DNA from: Caballeronia hypogeia
Lineage (GTDB): Bacteria; Pseudomonadota; Gammaproteobacteria; Burkholderiales; Burkholderiaceae
Assembly (NCBI RefSeq): GCF_001544875.2
Contig: NZ_FCOA02000046.1
Coordinates: 1 to 50,252, forward strand
Reading direction: 5' to 3'
Length of the DNA: 50,252 nucleotides
Under the pieces are notes generated by a model. It did not search any database and was not told the DNA's origin. It worked only from the letters and a program-made list of their open reading frames with translations. Below are positions 26,575 to 35,160 of this stretch, piece by piece; the first letter of the stretch is position 1; the number at the start of each line of letters is the position of its first letter. Both the position numbers and the translations under genes were made by a program.

Positions 26575-28962
26575 ATGGCGCAGGCTGGAACGAGCGGTAA
26601 AAAAATCGGAAGGATCGTCGCATGGTTTTTTGCCGTTCTGGCGGTTCTGATTGCCATTCTCGTAGTCATCTTCCTGACCTTCGACTGGAATCGCCTGCGG
26701 CCCTGGGTGGATGACAAGGTGTCGGAAGCCATAGGCCGGCGCTTCGAGATCACGGGCGACCTGAAAGTGGGCTGGCAGCGCCCGCCCAATGAAACGGGAT
26801 GGAAACACTGGGTGCCGTGGCCGCGTTTTTCGGCGGAGAAGATCACCATCGCGAATCCGGACTGGGCGAAACAGAAGTTCTTCGCGACGCTCGACGAGAT
26901 TGACTTCCAGGTGGCGGTGCTGCCGCTGCTCACGCATGACATTGTGATTCCGGCGATCAATCTCGTGAATCCGTCCATCGATATCGAACGGCTCAGGGAC
27001 AAGCGCAACAACTGGACGTTCAAGTTCAAGCAGTCGAACCAGCCTTCGACATGGAACCTGAAGCTCGGCGACATCTCGCTCGCGAAAGGCACCATCAGCA
27101 TCGCGGACGAAGTGACGAAGGCCGAAATGCAGGTCGTCGTGGACACGCTCGGTCAGCCGGTGCCGATCGGCGAGGTGATGAAGCAGCAGGAGGCGGCGTC
27201 GGCGAAATCGTCGGCGGAGATGGTCGGCAAGAGCGGCGCGGCCAAGCTCAACAAGCAGGCCGATGTGGCGGCCGCGTCTGAAGCTTCGGCGGCGTCGGCC
27301 GCGTCCGCGGCTGCGGCGGCGAATGCATCGACGCCGAATCCGGCGAGCACGTCGGCCAATACCAGCATCACGACCAAGGAAGGGCCGAAGCCGCCGATTC
27401 CGCCTTACGCGTTCGGCTGGACCGTGAAGGGCGCCTATAACGGCGGCAAGGTATCGGGCGACGGCAAGCTGGGCGGCGTGCTCGCCGTGCAGGACGCGAA
27501 GCGCCCGTTCCCCTTGCAGGCCGACGTGCGGCTCGGCGACACGCATATCGCGTTCGTCGGCACGGTGACCGATCCGGCGCATCTCGCGGCGCTCGATCTG
27601 CGCCTGTGGGTGCAGGCCGTGAGCATGGCGCATCTGTATCCGTTCACCGGCGTGCCGTTGCCGGAGACGCCGCCGTTCGCGACAGAAGGGCGCCTCACCG
27701 GCCAGTTCCGCGAGGACGGCAACGTGTTCCACTACGAGAATTTCACCGGGCGCGTGGGCGGCAGCGACATCAACGGCTCGCTCGTCTATGCGGGCAGGAA
27801 GCCGCGTCCCCTGCTGCAGGGCGAGCTCGTGTCGCATCTGCTGCAGTTCAAGGATCTCGCGCCGATCATCGGCGCCGATTCGAACGCGAGCAAGGCCAAG
27901 CGCGGCGACAAGGAGAAGCAGCCGTCGTCCAAGGCCCTGCCGACCGAGGAGTTCAAGACCGATCGCTGGAAAGCTATCGATGCAGACGTGAAATTCACCG
28001 GCGAGCGCATCGTCAAGGACCCGGCGCTGCCGATCACGAATCTCTATACGCACGTCGTCATGAACGATGGCGCGCTCTCATTCGAGCCGCTCAAGTTCGG
28101 CGTGGCGGGCGGATCGATCGCGTCGAACATTCATCTCGATGGCAGCGCCGCGCCGCTGAAGGGACGCGTGTCGGCGCAGGCGCGGCATCTGAAGCTCAAG
28201 GAGCTGTTCCCGACCGTGAAGACGATGCAGTCGGCGCTCGGCGAAATCAATGGCGACGCGGCGCTATCCGCTGTCGGCAATTCGCCGGCCGCGCTCGCGG
28301 CGACCTCGAACGGAGAAGTGAAGGCGTTGATCACCGAGGGGACGGTGAGCCGCCTCTACATGGAAGCGGCGGGGCTGAACGTGGCGAACGTGGTGTACGA
28401 GAAGCTGTTCGGCAAGCGCGATGTGAAAATCAACTGCGCGGCGGCCGATTTCGTCGTGACCGACGGCGTGCTCGACTCCCGCGTGTTCGCGCTCGACACC
28501 GACGACGCCGTGATCAACGTCGACGGCACGATCAACCTGAAGACCGAGGACATGGATCTGGGCATCCATCCGCACACGAAGGGGCTGCGGATCTTCTCGC
28601 TGCGCTCGCCGCTGTATGTGAAGGGCACGTTCAAGGATCCGCATATCGGCGTGAGTCCGGTGCTGGCGCTGCGTGGCGCGGCGGCGGTCGGTCTCGGTTT
28701 CATCAATCCGTTCGCCGCGCTGATTCCGCTGATCGCGCCGAGCAACGACAAGCCGCTGCCGTGCCAGCAGATGCTCGCCGACATGAGCCGCGCGCCGACC
28801 GCGCCGCCGGCCGGGCAGAAGGAAAAGGCGAAGGCCGCGCCGGCTTATATGTCGTCGGGAGCGGCGGCGACCGACAAGCCCGACAAGCCCGACAAGGATA
28901 AGGGCGCGAAGAGGCCGGCGGCGCCGTCGCCGGCGAGCGCGGCACAGTATCGGGGGAGCTGA
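26575..28962 (+). CDS. AsmA-family inner-membrane-anchored envelope protein
   Basis: A 795-residue protein. One transmembrane helix lies at about residues 14-36 (IVAWFFAVLAVLIAILVVIFL), and the bulk is periplasmic. The N-terminal AsmA motif (FDWNRLRPWVDDKVSEAIGRRFEITGDLKV) and the C-terminal AsmA_2 region (VINVDGTINLKTEDMDLGIHPHTKGLRIFSLRSPLYVKGTFKDP) are clear. An Ala/Ser-rich low-complexity insert sits at about 230-265 and the tail is Lys/Asp/Pro-rich (KPDKPDKDK). AsmA-like proteins are thought to form lipid-conducting bridges between inner and outer membrane. GGAG at 26564-26567 supports the start. It is divergent from fetA. Confidence 0.92.
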   Translation: MAQAGTSGKKIGRIVAWFFAVLAVLIAILVVIFLTFDWNRLRPWVDDKVSEAIGRRFEITGDLKVGWQRPPNETGWKHWVPWPRFSAEKITIANPDWAKQKFFATLDEIDFQVAVLPLLTHDIVIPAINLVNPSIDIERLRDKRNNWTFKFKQSNQPSTWNLKLGDISLAKGTISIADEVTKAEMQVVVDTLGQPVPIGEVMKQQEAASAKSSAEMVGKSGAAKLNKQADVAAASEASAASAASAAAAANASTPNPASTSANTSITTKEGPKPPIPPYAFGWTVKGAYNGGKVSGDGKLGGVLAVQDAKRPFPLQADVRLGDTHIAFVGTVTDPAHLAALDLRLWVQAVSMAHLYPFTGVPLPETPPFATEGRLTGQFREDGNVFHYENFTGRVGGSDINGSLVYAGRKPRPLLQGELVSHLLQFKDLAPIIGADSNASKAKRGDKEKQPSSKALPTEEFKTDRWKAIDADVKFTGERIVKDPALPITNLYTHVVMNDGALSFEPLKFGVAGGSIASNIHLDGSAAPLKGRVSAQARHLKLKELFPTVKTMQSALGEINGDAALSAVGNSPAALAATSNGEVKALITEGTVSRLYMEAAGLNVANVVYEKLFGKRDVKINCAAADFVVTDGVLDSRVFALDTDDAVINVDGTINLKTEDMDLGIHPHTKGLRIFSLRSPLYVKGTFKDPHIGVSPVLALRGAAAVGLGFINPFAALIPLIAPSNDKPLPCQQMLADMSRAPTAPPAGQKEKAKAAPAYMSSGAAATDKPDKPDKDKGAKRPAAPSPASAAQYRGS

Positions 28963-29402
28963 GGCGGGGGAGTCATGCGGACGGCAGTCGAAGGTTGTCC
29001 CCAGCAAACGTGGACCACCCTGTTGAAAAGCTGCCGAAAAGTCTGATAAATGCCTGATCTGGAAGGAAAAGCCACGCGCGCTTCAAGACGCGTCAGCGAG
29101 CTCGGGTAACTGCATAACTTATCCCCAGCAGACGGGGAAAGGGCTGTGGAAAAACGCTTGGCGACTCATCCAGATTCTTGATTTCGCGCGGAAAACCCCG
29201 TGCGGCGCGTATCGCGCCACTTCCTTTCACAAGGGAAACGTCTCGAACGGATGCCCGACTTATCCACATTTTCTGTGGATAGCAGTGTTGAAAAGGCGCC
29301 GGTATCGTCGTTAAGTCTTTGATGAAAAAGGTTTCGTATGAGCTGACCGAAGTCGCGCAGCGATCGCGCGCGTTTGCGCGCGAAGGCCGCACCACGATTT
29401 GG
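28963..29402. other. 440-base convergent non-coding region with DnaA-box-like cluster
   Basis: This gap lies between the convergent ends of the AsmA gene and the DUF2795 gene. No gene is supported. Bases 28995-29295 hold the repeated DnaA-box-like sequences described separately. No terminator with a good T-run was seen for either gene. Confidence 0.6.
28995..29295. repeat. Cluster of DnaA-box-like sequences in three related modules
   Basis: A perfect DnaA box TTATCCACA is at 29260-29268, facing an inverted near-copy (TGTGGATAG, 29274-29282) across five bases. Near-matches occur at 29119 (TTATCCCCA), 29145 (TGTGGAAAA, minus-strand TTTTCCACA) and 28995 (TTGTCCCCA). The first two modules share TTRTCCCCAGCARACG. 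TGTTGAAAAG recurs at 29021 and 29286. DnaA-box consensus is established knowledge; binding here is not tested. Confidence 0.55.
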
Positions 29403-29645
29403 TCAAATCGAGATACCCGATGCGCCGTCGCTGCCCAGCAGTTGCTCGACCGAATCCGCATCCACGTAATCCTGCTCGGGCAGACCATCGAAAACGGTGA
29501 TGACGTCGTTGCTGACGCCCGCAGCGCGCGCCGTATCGACGATCGCATCTTTGTTGGCGGGATACTTCACGATACGTAGCACCTGGGCGATCTCGTCGTC
29601 GATCGGCTCGTCGTTCAAGGCGTGTTTTGCGTGCGTGTCGGTCAT
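29403..29645 (-). CDS. DUF2795-type small protein
   Basis: An 80-residue acidic protein. The core VLRIVKYPANKDAIVDTARAAGVSNDVITVFDGLPEQDYVDADSVEQLLG matches the pattern of DUF2795 (a Y-P-A/x-K-D-x-hydrophobic start and a later LP-x-x-x-Y) as I remember it. The function of the family is unknown. The last residues are at 29403, at the edge of the non-coding region. The exported protein gene at 29684-29950 lies 38 bases upstream on the same strand, so they may be co-transcribed. Confidence 0.75.
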   Translation of the reverse strand: MTDTHAKHALNDEPIDDEIAQVLRIVKYPANKDAIVDTARAAGVSNDVITVFDGLPEQDYVDADSVEQLLGSDGASGISI

Positions 29646-29683
29646 TCCGAAGTCCGGTTCGGGTCAGTGGAGAGAAGGGCGCA

Positions 29684-29950
29684 TCACGTCTGGACCTGGA
29701 TCGGGTTGCTCGCCATGCCGTGACTCGGCTGACGCGACTTGGGCAGCGGTACGTGGCGCCAGCGAGCATGATCGAGGTCCTGCGCCGCGACTTCCGGCGC
29801 GGGCGGCGAAACCGGTGGCGCGTTCACCCGCAGCGCGGCGCGCGTCGCGGCGGCGCCGGTGGTCGAAATGTCCGTCGAACTCGTGTGCAGCGGAGCCGCG
29901 TAGCACGATACGGAAACCAGGGCCATCGACAACAACGTTGAGGTCTTCAT
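29684..29950 (-). CDS. Small exported protein of unknown function
   Basis: An 88-residue protein with a signal peptide (MKTSTLLSMALVSVSCYA, likely cut before AAPLHT or made a lipoprotein less probably through the SCY cysteine). The mature part is Pro/Ala/Ser-rich and ends ASNPIQVQT. No family is recognised. The start is fixed by a strong ribosome site, GGAGGGG, about eight bases upstream (minus strand, within 29956-29968). Confidence 0.7.
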   Translation of the reverse strand: MKTSTLLSMALVSVSCYAAPLHTSSTDISTTGAAATRAALRVNAPPVSPPAPEVAAQDLDHARWRHVPLPKSRQPSHGMASNPIQVQT

Positions 29951-30178
29951 CGGGAAACCCCTCCTCTGTCAGGCAGCGAGAACCATCAAGCAAAGCCTAT
30001 GCCGATGATTTTTCAGGCTACCCGCCGCACGCGCGACCGGTTCGGGCGATCCGCGCACGGGCACGACGAGCGGACGTCGCGCGAACATACTTCGAGTGAA
30101 TTGTGAAGTCGCCCCGGCTCGCGCGAATTACGCGCGCACGCCACATTGCGCGCCGCGAAATTGCACGGCTGCGCAGTT

Positions 30179-31915
30179 TCAGCGCGACGTCGGGTTCAAA
30201 CGGAAGTATGCGTCCAGAAGCGAGGTTTTGTACACGACTCCGAGCAGCAGCGGCTGCGTCTTCTTTTCGATGACGGGAAGGCGTTCGCCCTGAAACGCGA
30301 GGAAGTGCTGCAGCGCCTCGCCGAGCGACATGTCGGGCGTGAGCACGTCGAATTGCGGCTGGAGATAGTCGGCGGCGGTCTTGGATTCGCAGCCTTTTTC
30401 GTCGAGCAGATCGGAGGTGATGTTCTTCAGCGCGACCACGCCGCGAAAATGCTCGGCTTCATCGACCACGTACAGATACTTCACCGGATATTCGAGGAAC
30501 ACGCGCGTCATGTCTTTCACGTTCGCGGTGAGCGGCACCACGGTGTCGGCGGGCTTGACCAGCTCGCGCATTTGCGTGGCGGCGAGGCGCAGGCGCTCTT
30601 TCTCTTCACGATTGCGGCGCAGGGTGACTTCGTACATCGAAGTCTGCTCGGACGTGCGCGCGATGAAATACGCGATCACGCACGAGACCATCAGCGGCAG
30701 CATGACCTGATATGAGAGCGTCATCTCGAAGATCATCAGAATGGCCATGAGCGGCGCATGCGTGGCTGCGGCGAGGAACGCGCCCATGCCGACCATCGCG
30801 TAGGCGAAGGGCGCGGACGTGGAATCCGGCCAGATCGCATGCACGCCGATGCCGTACAGGCAGCCGAGCACCGCGCCGACGAACAGCGTCGGCGTGAAGA
30901 TACCGCCGACCGCGCCGGAGCCGGCTGTGGCCGCCGTGGCGATGATCTTGAACACGAGCACGGTGAGCAGCGCGGTCCAGGTCCACGGCTCGTGCAGCAG
31001 CGAGTTCACGACTTCGTAGCCGTTGCCCCAGACTTCGGGCCACCAGATCGAGATCACGCCCACGATGAGCCCGCCCAGCGCGAGCCGCACCGGCAGCGGC
31101 AAGGGCAGGGTCGAGAAGCGCTTCTTCGAGGCCGACAACAGCCTGAGGAAATGCGGCGCGAGCACGCCGCACAAGAGGCCGAGCACGACGAAGAGCAACA
31201 CCTCGATACCGGTGACGGTCGGAAACACGGGCATTTCGTACGGCGGACGATAACCCGCGAACTCGCGCATCGTGATGTTGGCGACGACCGACGATACGAC
31301 GATCGGCCCGAAGCTTTCCATCGCCATGGAGCCGAGCACGAGCTCGGTCACAAAGAACGCGCCGGCGATTGGCGCGTTGTACGCGGACGTGATACCGGCG
31401 GCCGCGCCGCAAGCGACGAGCAGACGCAGGCGCGGCGGATCGAAGTGCACCCAGCGTCCGATCAGCGACGAGGCGAGCGCGGCGAGCTGGACCATCGAGC
31501 CTTCGCGGCCGATCGAGCCGCCGCTCGAAATCGTGATCAGCGAAGACAGACTGCGCCACAGGCTTTGCCAGACCGGCACGGCGCCATCACCGATGGTGAC
31601 GGCTTCCATGTAATCGGTGCTCGCGTTCTTGCTGGCGTGCTTGCGGGCGATCAGCAGGCAGCAGCCCGCGATCAGACCGCCCACGGCGGGCAGGAGGACG
31701 CGCACGGGCCACGGCAGGTCGCGCGCGAGCGCGACGAGTCCTTCCGAGTGATTGCCCAGCAGGTGTTGCAGTAAGAGGATGCCCTCGCGAAAGACCGAGG
31801 TGGCGAAGGCGCCCGCCACGCCGACGACGACCGCCCAGACGAGCATCGTATGCGAGTCCGACAAACGAAAGAACCGTTGGGCGCGCGTGCGCAGCTTGAG
31901 CAGGAACGAGAGCAC
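30179..31915 (-). CDS. clcB: ClcB-type voltage-gated chloride channel protein with CBS domains
   Basis: A 578-residue CLC membrane protein with about ten or more hydrophobic helices (residues 24-440) and a C-terminal pair of CBS domains (about 455-570). The gating glutamate is in GGSIGREGSMVQ, and the GGIFTP motif (TAGSGAVGGIFTPTLFVGA) is intact. The first filter motif GSGIP of ClcA is replaced by the ClcB-like TDYMEAV context, so channel rather than exchanger behaviour is possible. The only start before an upstream stop is GTG 31915; the ATG 23 codons later (MLVWAVV) aligns better with E. coli ClcB as I recall it. Confidence 0.9.
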   Translation of the reverse strand: MLSFLLKLRTRAQRFFRLSDSHTMLVWAVVVGVAGAFATSVFREGILLLQHLLGNHSEGLVALARDLPWPVRVLLPAVGGLIAGCCLLIARKHASKNASTDYMEAVTIGDGAVPVWQSLWRSLSSLITISSGGSIGREGSMVQLAALASSLIGRWVHFDPPRLRLLVACGAAAGITSAYNAPIAGAFFVTELVLGSMAMESFGPIVVSSVVANITMREFAGYRPPYEMPVFPTVTGIEVLLFVVLGLLCGVLAPHFLRLLSASKKRFSTLPLPLPVRLALGGLIVGVISIWWPEVWGNGYEVVNSLLHEPWTWTALLTVLVFKIIATAATAGSGAVGGIFTPTLFVGAVLGCLYGIGVHAIWPDSTSAPFAYAMVGMGAFLAAATHAPLMAILMIFEMTLSYQVMLPLMVSCVIAYFIARTSEQTSMYEVTLRRNREEKERLRLAATQMRELVKPADTVVPLTANVKDMTRVFLEYPVKYLYVVDEAEHFRGVVALKNITSDLLDEKGCESKTAADYLQPQFDVLTPDMSLGEALQHFLAFQGERLPVIEKKTQPLLLGVVYKTSLLDAYFRLNPTSR

Positions 31916-32028
31916 TTTTTCGAAAACGTGGAAAGCTTAGAAGGAAATGGAATAAGGACTCGCAAGGATAGCATTGCGGGAGGGCGCTGCGGACGCTCGT
32001 CCGCGCGCGAGCGCATTTTCAGCGGACG

Positions 32029-32058
32029 AAAAAAAGCCCGGCGCGCGTGGCCCGGGCT
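32029..32058 (-). terminator. Intrinsic terminator of the aldo/keto reductase transcript
   Basis: On the minus strand, stem AGCCCGG / CCGGGCT (32052-32058 and 32035-32041) is followed by seven T (32029-32035 as A on plus). It lies 29 bases after the aldo/keto reductase stop. Confidence 0.88.
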
Positions 32059-32086
32059 GCTTTCGACGCGTGGGGCGTGAGCCGAC

Positions 32087-32890
32087 TCACCACTTCGGCG
32101 CAAACGGCGGATTCGCGTTGCGCTTGCCTTCGTCGAGCGCGTCGATCTTCGCGATGTCGTCGGCGTCGAGTTCAAGTTGCTGCGCCTCCCAGTTGCTCTT
32201 CTGATGCTCCGCATTCGTCGATGCCGACAGCACCACGATATCCCGCGACAACAGCCACGCGAACGTCACCTGAGCGGGCGTCGCGCCGTGCTTCTGCGCG
32301 ATCTCCCTGAGCGTCGGGTCGGTGTGTGCGCGGCCTTCGCCGAGCGGCATGTAGGCGGTGACCTTGACGCCGAGCTTCTGCGTCGCTTCGACCAGCGCGC
32401 GGTTGGCGAGAAACGGGCTCACTTCGAACTGATTCGTGACGATGGCGTCGCCGCCCGGCGCCTTCAGCGCTTCTTCGAGCAGCGGCGCGGTGAAGTTCGA
32501 CACGCCGTAATGCCGGATCAGCCCGAGCTTGCGCGCTTCCTGCATGGCCGCGAGCGTTTCCGCGATCTGCACCGCGCCGTCCGGCGAGGGCCAGTGAACG
32601 AGCGCGAGATCGATCGTGCCGATATCGAGCTTCGCGTGACTGTCCTTCAGGCTCGCGACGAGCACGTCGCGCGAGAGCCGTTCCCACCACACCTTCGTCG
32701 TGACCCAGATGTCGTCGCGCGGCACGCCCGAGTCGCGCACGCCCTGGCCGACGGCGGCCTCGTTGTTGTAGTACTGCGCGGTGTCGATGTGGCGATAGCC
32801 TAGCTGCAGCGCGCTTTTGACGGCGCTGGTGGTTTTCGCGGCTTCGACGCGGAACGTGCCGAGACCGAAGGGAGGAATCGTTTCGACCAT
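32087..32890 (-). CDS. Aldo/keto reductase
   Basis: A 267-residue AKR of the short 2,5-diketogluconate reductase-like type. The catalytic tetrad is visible: Asp36, Tyr41 (HIDTAQYYNNE), Lys66 (TTKVWW) and His99 (LALVHWPSP). The NADPH-binding end has VLSASTNAEHQKSNWEA. It reduces aldehydes or ketosugars with NADPH. It is the downstream member of a two-gene minus-strand group with the GST gene, 32 bases away. A terminator follows. The precise substrate is unknown; a link with the ketogluconate cluster 10 kb away is not supported by position. Confidence 0.92.
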   Translation of the reverse strand: MVETIPPFGLGTFRVEAAKTTSAVKSALQLGYRHIDTAQYYNNEAAVGQGVRDSGVPRDDIWVTTKVWWERLSRDVLVASLKDSHAKLDIGTIDLALVHWPSPDGAVQIAETLAAMQEARKLGLIRHYGVSNFTAPLLEEALKAPGGDAIVTNQFEVSPFLANRALVEATQKLGVKVTAYMPLGEGRAHTDPTLREIAQKHGATPAQVTFAWLLSRDIVVLSASTNAEHQKSNWEAQQLELDADDIAKIDALDEGKRNANPPFAPKW

Positions 32891-32922
32891 TTCTTCTCCT
32901 GGTTGAGTGACGAGGAAGCTTT

Positions 32923-33657
32923 CTACGCGTCCTGATCGAGTTCGGGATAGTGCCTGAAAATGCCGGACTCGTTGAACGGAATGCGCCGGTCCGAATCGAC
33001 ATACGCCGCGATCTTCGGACGCTTCAGGACCGCGTCGTGGATCGCCGCCACGCGCGGATACTGCGCGCCGAACTTTTTCATCGCGCGCGGAAAGGCGTAA
33101 TGCAGTCCATCGACGATCTGGAAAATGGACAGATCGACGTACGTGGTCGTGTCGCCGATCATCTGCTTGTCGCCGTGCGGATTCTGCTTCAGCACGCGTT
33201 CGAAATAGCTCATGAATTTCGGCACGCGCTTCTCCAGAAAGCTCTGCGTGCGAATCTTCGCCGCGTCTTTCTGATCCTCGTAGTAGAGATCGGTCGCGAG
33301 CGGATGATGCGTGTCGTGCACTTCGGCGACGAAGTCCGCGATCGTCAGTTGCAGGCCGTGCGCGACGTAACGCAGGTCTTCGTCCTTCGGCGCGAGATTC
33401 AGCTTCGGCCCGAGATACAACAGGATGTTCGCGACGTGCGGCACGATCAGCTCGCCGTCTTTCAGAAACGGCGGGGCGAATGGAATGTGCGGCTCGGTCG
33501 TGCTGTTCAGCACGCGCATCATGCCTTCCGTGCCGTAGCCGGCCTTCGGCTTGCCGCGCGCGACATCCATATAGCGCTCACCGGCGTCTTCCAGCGCGAG
33601 GCGCACGAATTCGCCGCGGCCTTGCAGACCGTCCCAGTAATGGAGTTCGTAAGCCAT
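32923..33657 (-). CDS. Glutathione S-transferase family protein
   Basis: A 244-residue GST. The thioredoxin-like N-domain begins MAYELHYWDGLQGRGEFVRLALEDAG, with the catalytic Tyr near residue 7. The cis-Pro/Ser-Ala-like site is APPFLKDGELIVPHVANILLYLG, and the all-helical C-domain runs from about 90. The start at 33657 has GAGGAG at 33667-33672 on the minus strand; the longer upstream frame is not supported. It is probably co-transcribed with the aldo/keto reductase gene, which fits a detoxification role, and is divergent from the PLP enzyme gene at 33861. Confidence 0.9.
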   Translation of the reverse strand: MAYELHYWDGLQGRGEFVRLALEDAGERYMDVARGKPKAGYGTEGMMRVLNSTTEPHIPFAPPFLKDGELIVPHVANILLYLGPKLNLAPKDEDLRYVAHGLQLTIADFVAEVHDTHHPLATDLYYEDQKDAAKIRTQSFLEKRVPKFMSYFERVLKQNPHGDKQMIGDTTTYVDLSIFQIVDGLHYAFPRAMKKFGAQYPRVAAIHDAVLKRPKIAAYVDSDRRIPFNESGIFRHYPELDQDA

Positions 33658-33860
33658 GAGAAAGGGCTCCTCGTCGGGGCATGCCGCGTTCGCGGCGACA
33701 TGCGGAGTGTGCGCTTTTTCAGCGTGACGATGAAAAGCGCGGACGAAGGTGCAGGCGAGCAACACGCGTTCCCGCAGTGCGCTTACGCCATGAATCCGCG
33801 CGAGTCGGGCCGATTCGGGCAAAATCGATGTTTTGCGAATCGACACGTAGCGGAGAAGGG

Positions 33861-35102
33861 ATGGACAAGCAAGGCTTCACCACAGGCATCGTTCACGGAG
33901 ACAGGAACGTGGGCGTCGAGCACGGCGGCGTGCGCCAGGCGATCCACACATCGGTCCAGTACGGATTCGAGCGCGTGGAAGATCTGATCGGCGTGTTCCA
34001 GGGCACGAAGAAGGGCGGCTTCAACTACGCGCGTCAGGGCACGCCGACGACCGCCGCGCTCGAGCGCAAGATCACGAGCCTCGAACAAGGTGTCGGCTCG
34101 ATCTGCTTCAGCACCGGCATGGCGGCGATCACGGCCGTGTTTCTGACGCTGCTGCGCGCGGGCGATCACCTCGTCTCCAGCAAGTTCGTGTTCGGCAACA
34201 CCAATAGTCTTTTCGGCACCTTGCGAACGCTCGGCGTCGAAGTGACGGTGGTCGATGCCACGTCGGCCGCGAACGTCGCGAACGCGATCAAACCGAACAC
34301 GCGCATGGTGTTCGTCGAGACCATCGCGAATCCGGGCACGCAGATTCCGGATCTGAAGGGCATCGGCGAGCTGTGCCGCGAGCGCGGGCTTGCGTATGTC
34401 GTCGACAACACGATCACTTCGCCCGCGTTGTTTCTGCCGAAGACGGTCGGCGCGAGCCTCGTCATCAACTCGCTGACGAAGACCATCGCGGGTCATGGCG
34501 CGGCGTTGGGCGGCGCGGTGACGGATACCGGTCTCTTCGACTGGAGCGCGTATCCGAACATCGCCGATGAATATCGCCGTTCCGCGCCGAAGGAGCAGGG
34601 GCTCTTGCAGATCCGCAAGAAGGGCTTGCGCGACATGGGCGCGGCGCTTTCGTCCGAGCAGGCGCATTCCATCGCCATGGGCGCGGAAACGCTCGCCTTG
34701 CGCGTGGCGAAGTGCAGCGACAATGCGCTCGCGCTGGCGAAGTTTCTGGAGAAGCACGAAGCGATCGGACGCGTGTTCTATCCGGGGCTTGAAAGCCATC
34801 CGCAATACGCGATCGCGCAGGAGCTGTTCAAGGGCGCGTCGTGGCTGCTGTCGTTCGAACTGCGCAACGCGGATCGCATGATCGAAGTCGTCAACGCGCT
34901 CAAGCTACCAATCAAGGCGACGGGTCTCGGCGACACGCGCACGCTGATCATTCCCGTCGCGCCGACGATCTTCTACGAAGCCGGCCCCGAAGTGCGCAAG
35001 TCGATGGGCATTTCGGACGGCATGCTGCGGCTGTCGGCGGGAATCGAGGATACCGACGATCTGATCGCGGATTTCGACCAGGCGCTCAAGCTTGCTGTCT
35101 GA
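33861..35102 (+). CDS. Cystathionine gamma-synthase-family PLP enzyme
   Basis: A 413-residue member of the Cys/Met-metabolism PLP family. The PLP lysine is Lys207 in INSLTKTIAGHGAALGG. Other motifs are YARQGTPTTAALERKITSLEQG and VVDNTITSP. Family members are cystathionine gamma-synthase, O-succinylhomoserine sulfhydrylase (MetZ) and methionine gamma-lyase; which it is cannot be decided here. AGCGGAGAAGG just upstream of ATG 33861 is a good ribosome site. It converges with soeC. A second family member (metC) is at 8839-10032. Confidence 0.85.
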   Translation: MDKQGFTTGIVHGDRNVGVEHGGVRQAIHTSVQYGFERVEDLIGVFQGTKKGGFNYARQGTPTTAALERKITSLEQGVGSICFSTGMAAITAVFLTLLRAGDHLVSSKFVFGNTNSLFGTLRTLGVEVTVVDATSAANVANAIKPNTRMVFVETIANPGTQIPDLKGIGELCRERGLAYVVDNTITSPALFLPKTVGASLVINSLTKTIAGHGAALGGAVTDTGLFDWSAYPNIADEYRRSAPKEQGLLQIRKKGLRDMGAALSSEQAHSIAMGAETLALRVAKCSDNALALAKFLEKHEAIGRVFYPGLESHPQYAIAQELFKGASWLLSFELRNADRMIEVVNALKLPIKATGLGDTRTLIIPVAPTIFYEAGPEVRKSMGISDGMLRLSAGIEDTDDLIADFDQALKLAV

Positions 35103-35104
35103 GC

Positions 35105-35145
35105 GAGAACACGTGCCCTAGTGTTTCAACGAGGCACGCGTTCTC
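35105..35145. terminator. Bidirectional terminator-like hairpin between the PLP enzyme and soeC
   Basis: A 13-bp stem with one mismatch, GAGAACACGTGCC (35105-35117) with GGCACGCGTTCTC (35133-35145), sits between convergent stops. T-runs are short. Confidence 0.7.
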
Positions 35146-35160
35146 TCTCACGAATCACAA

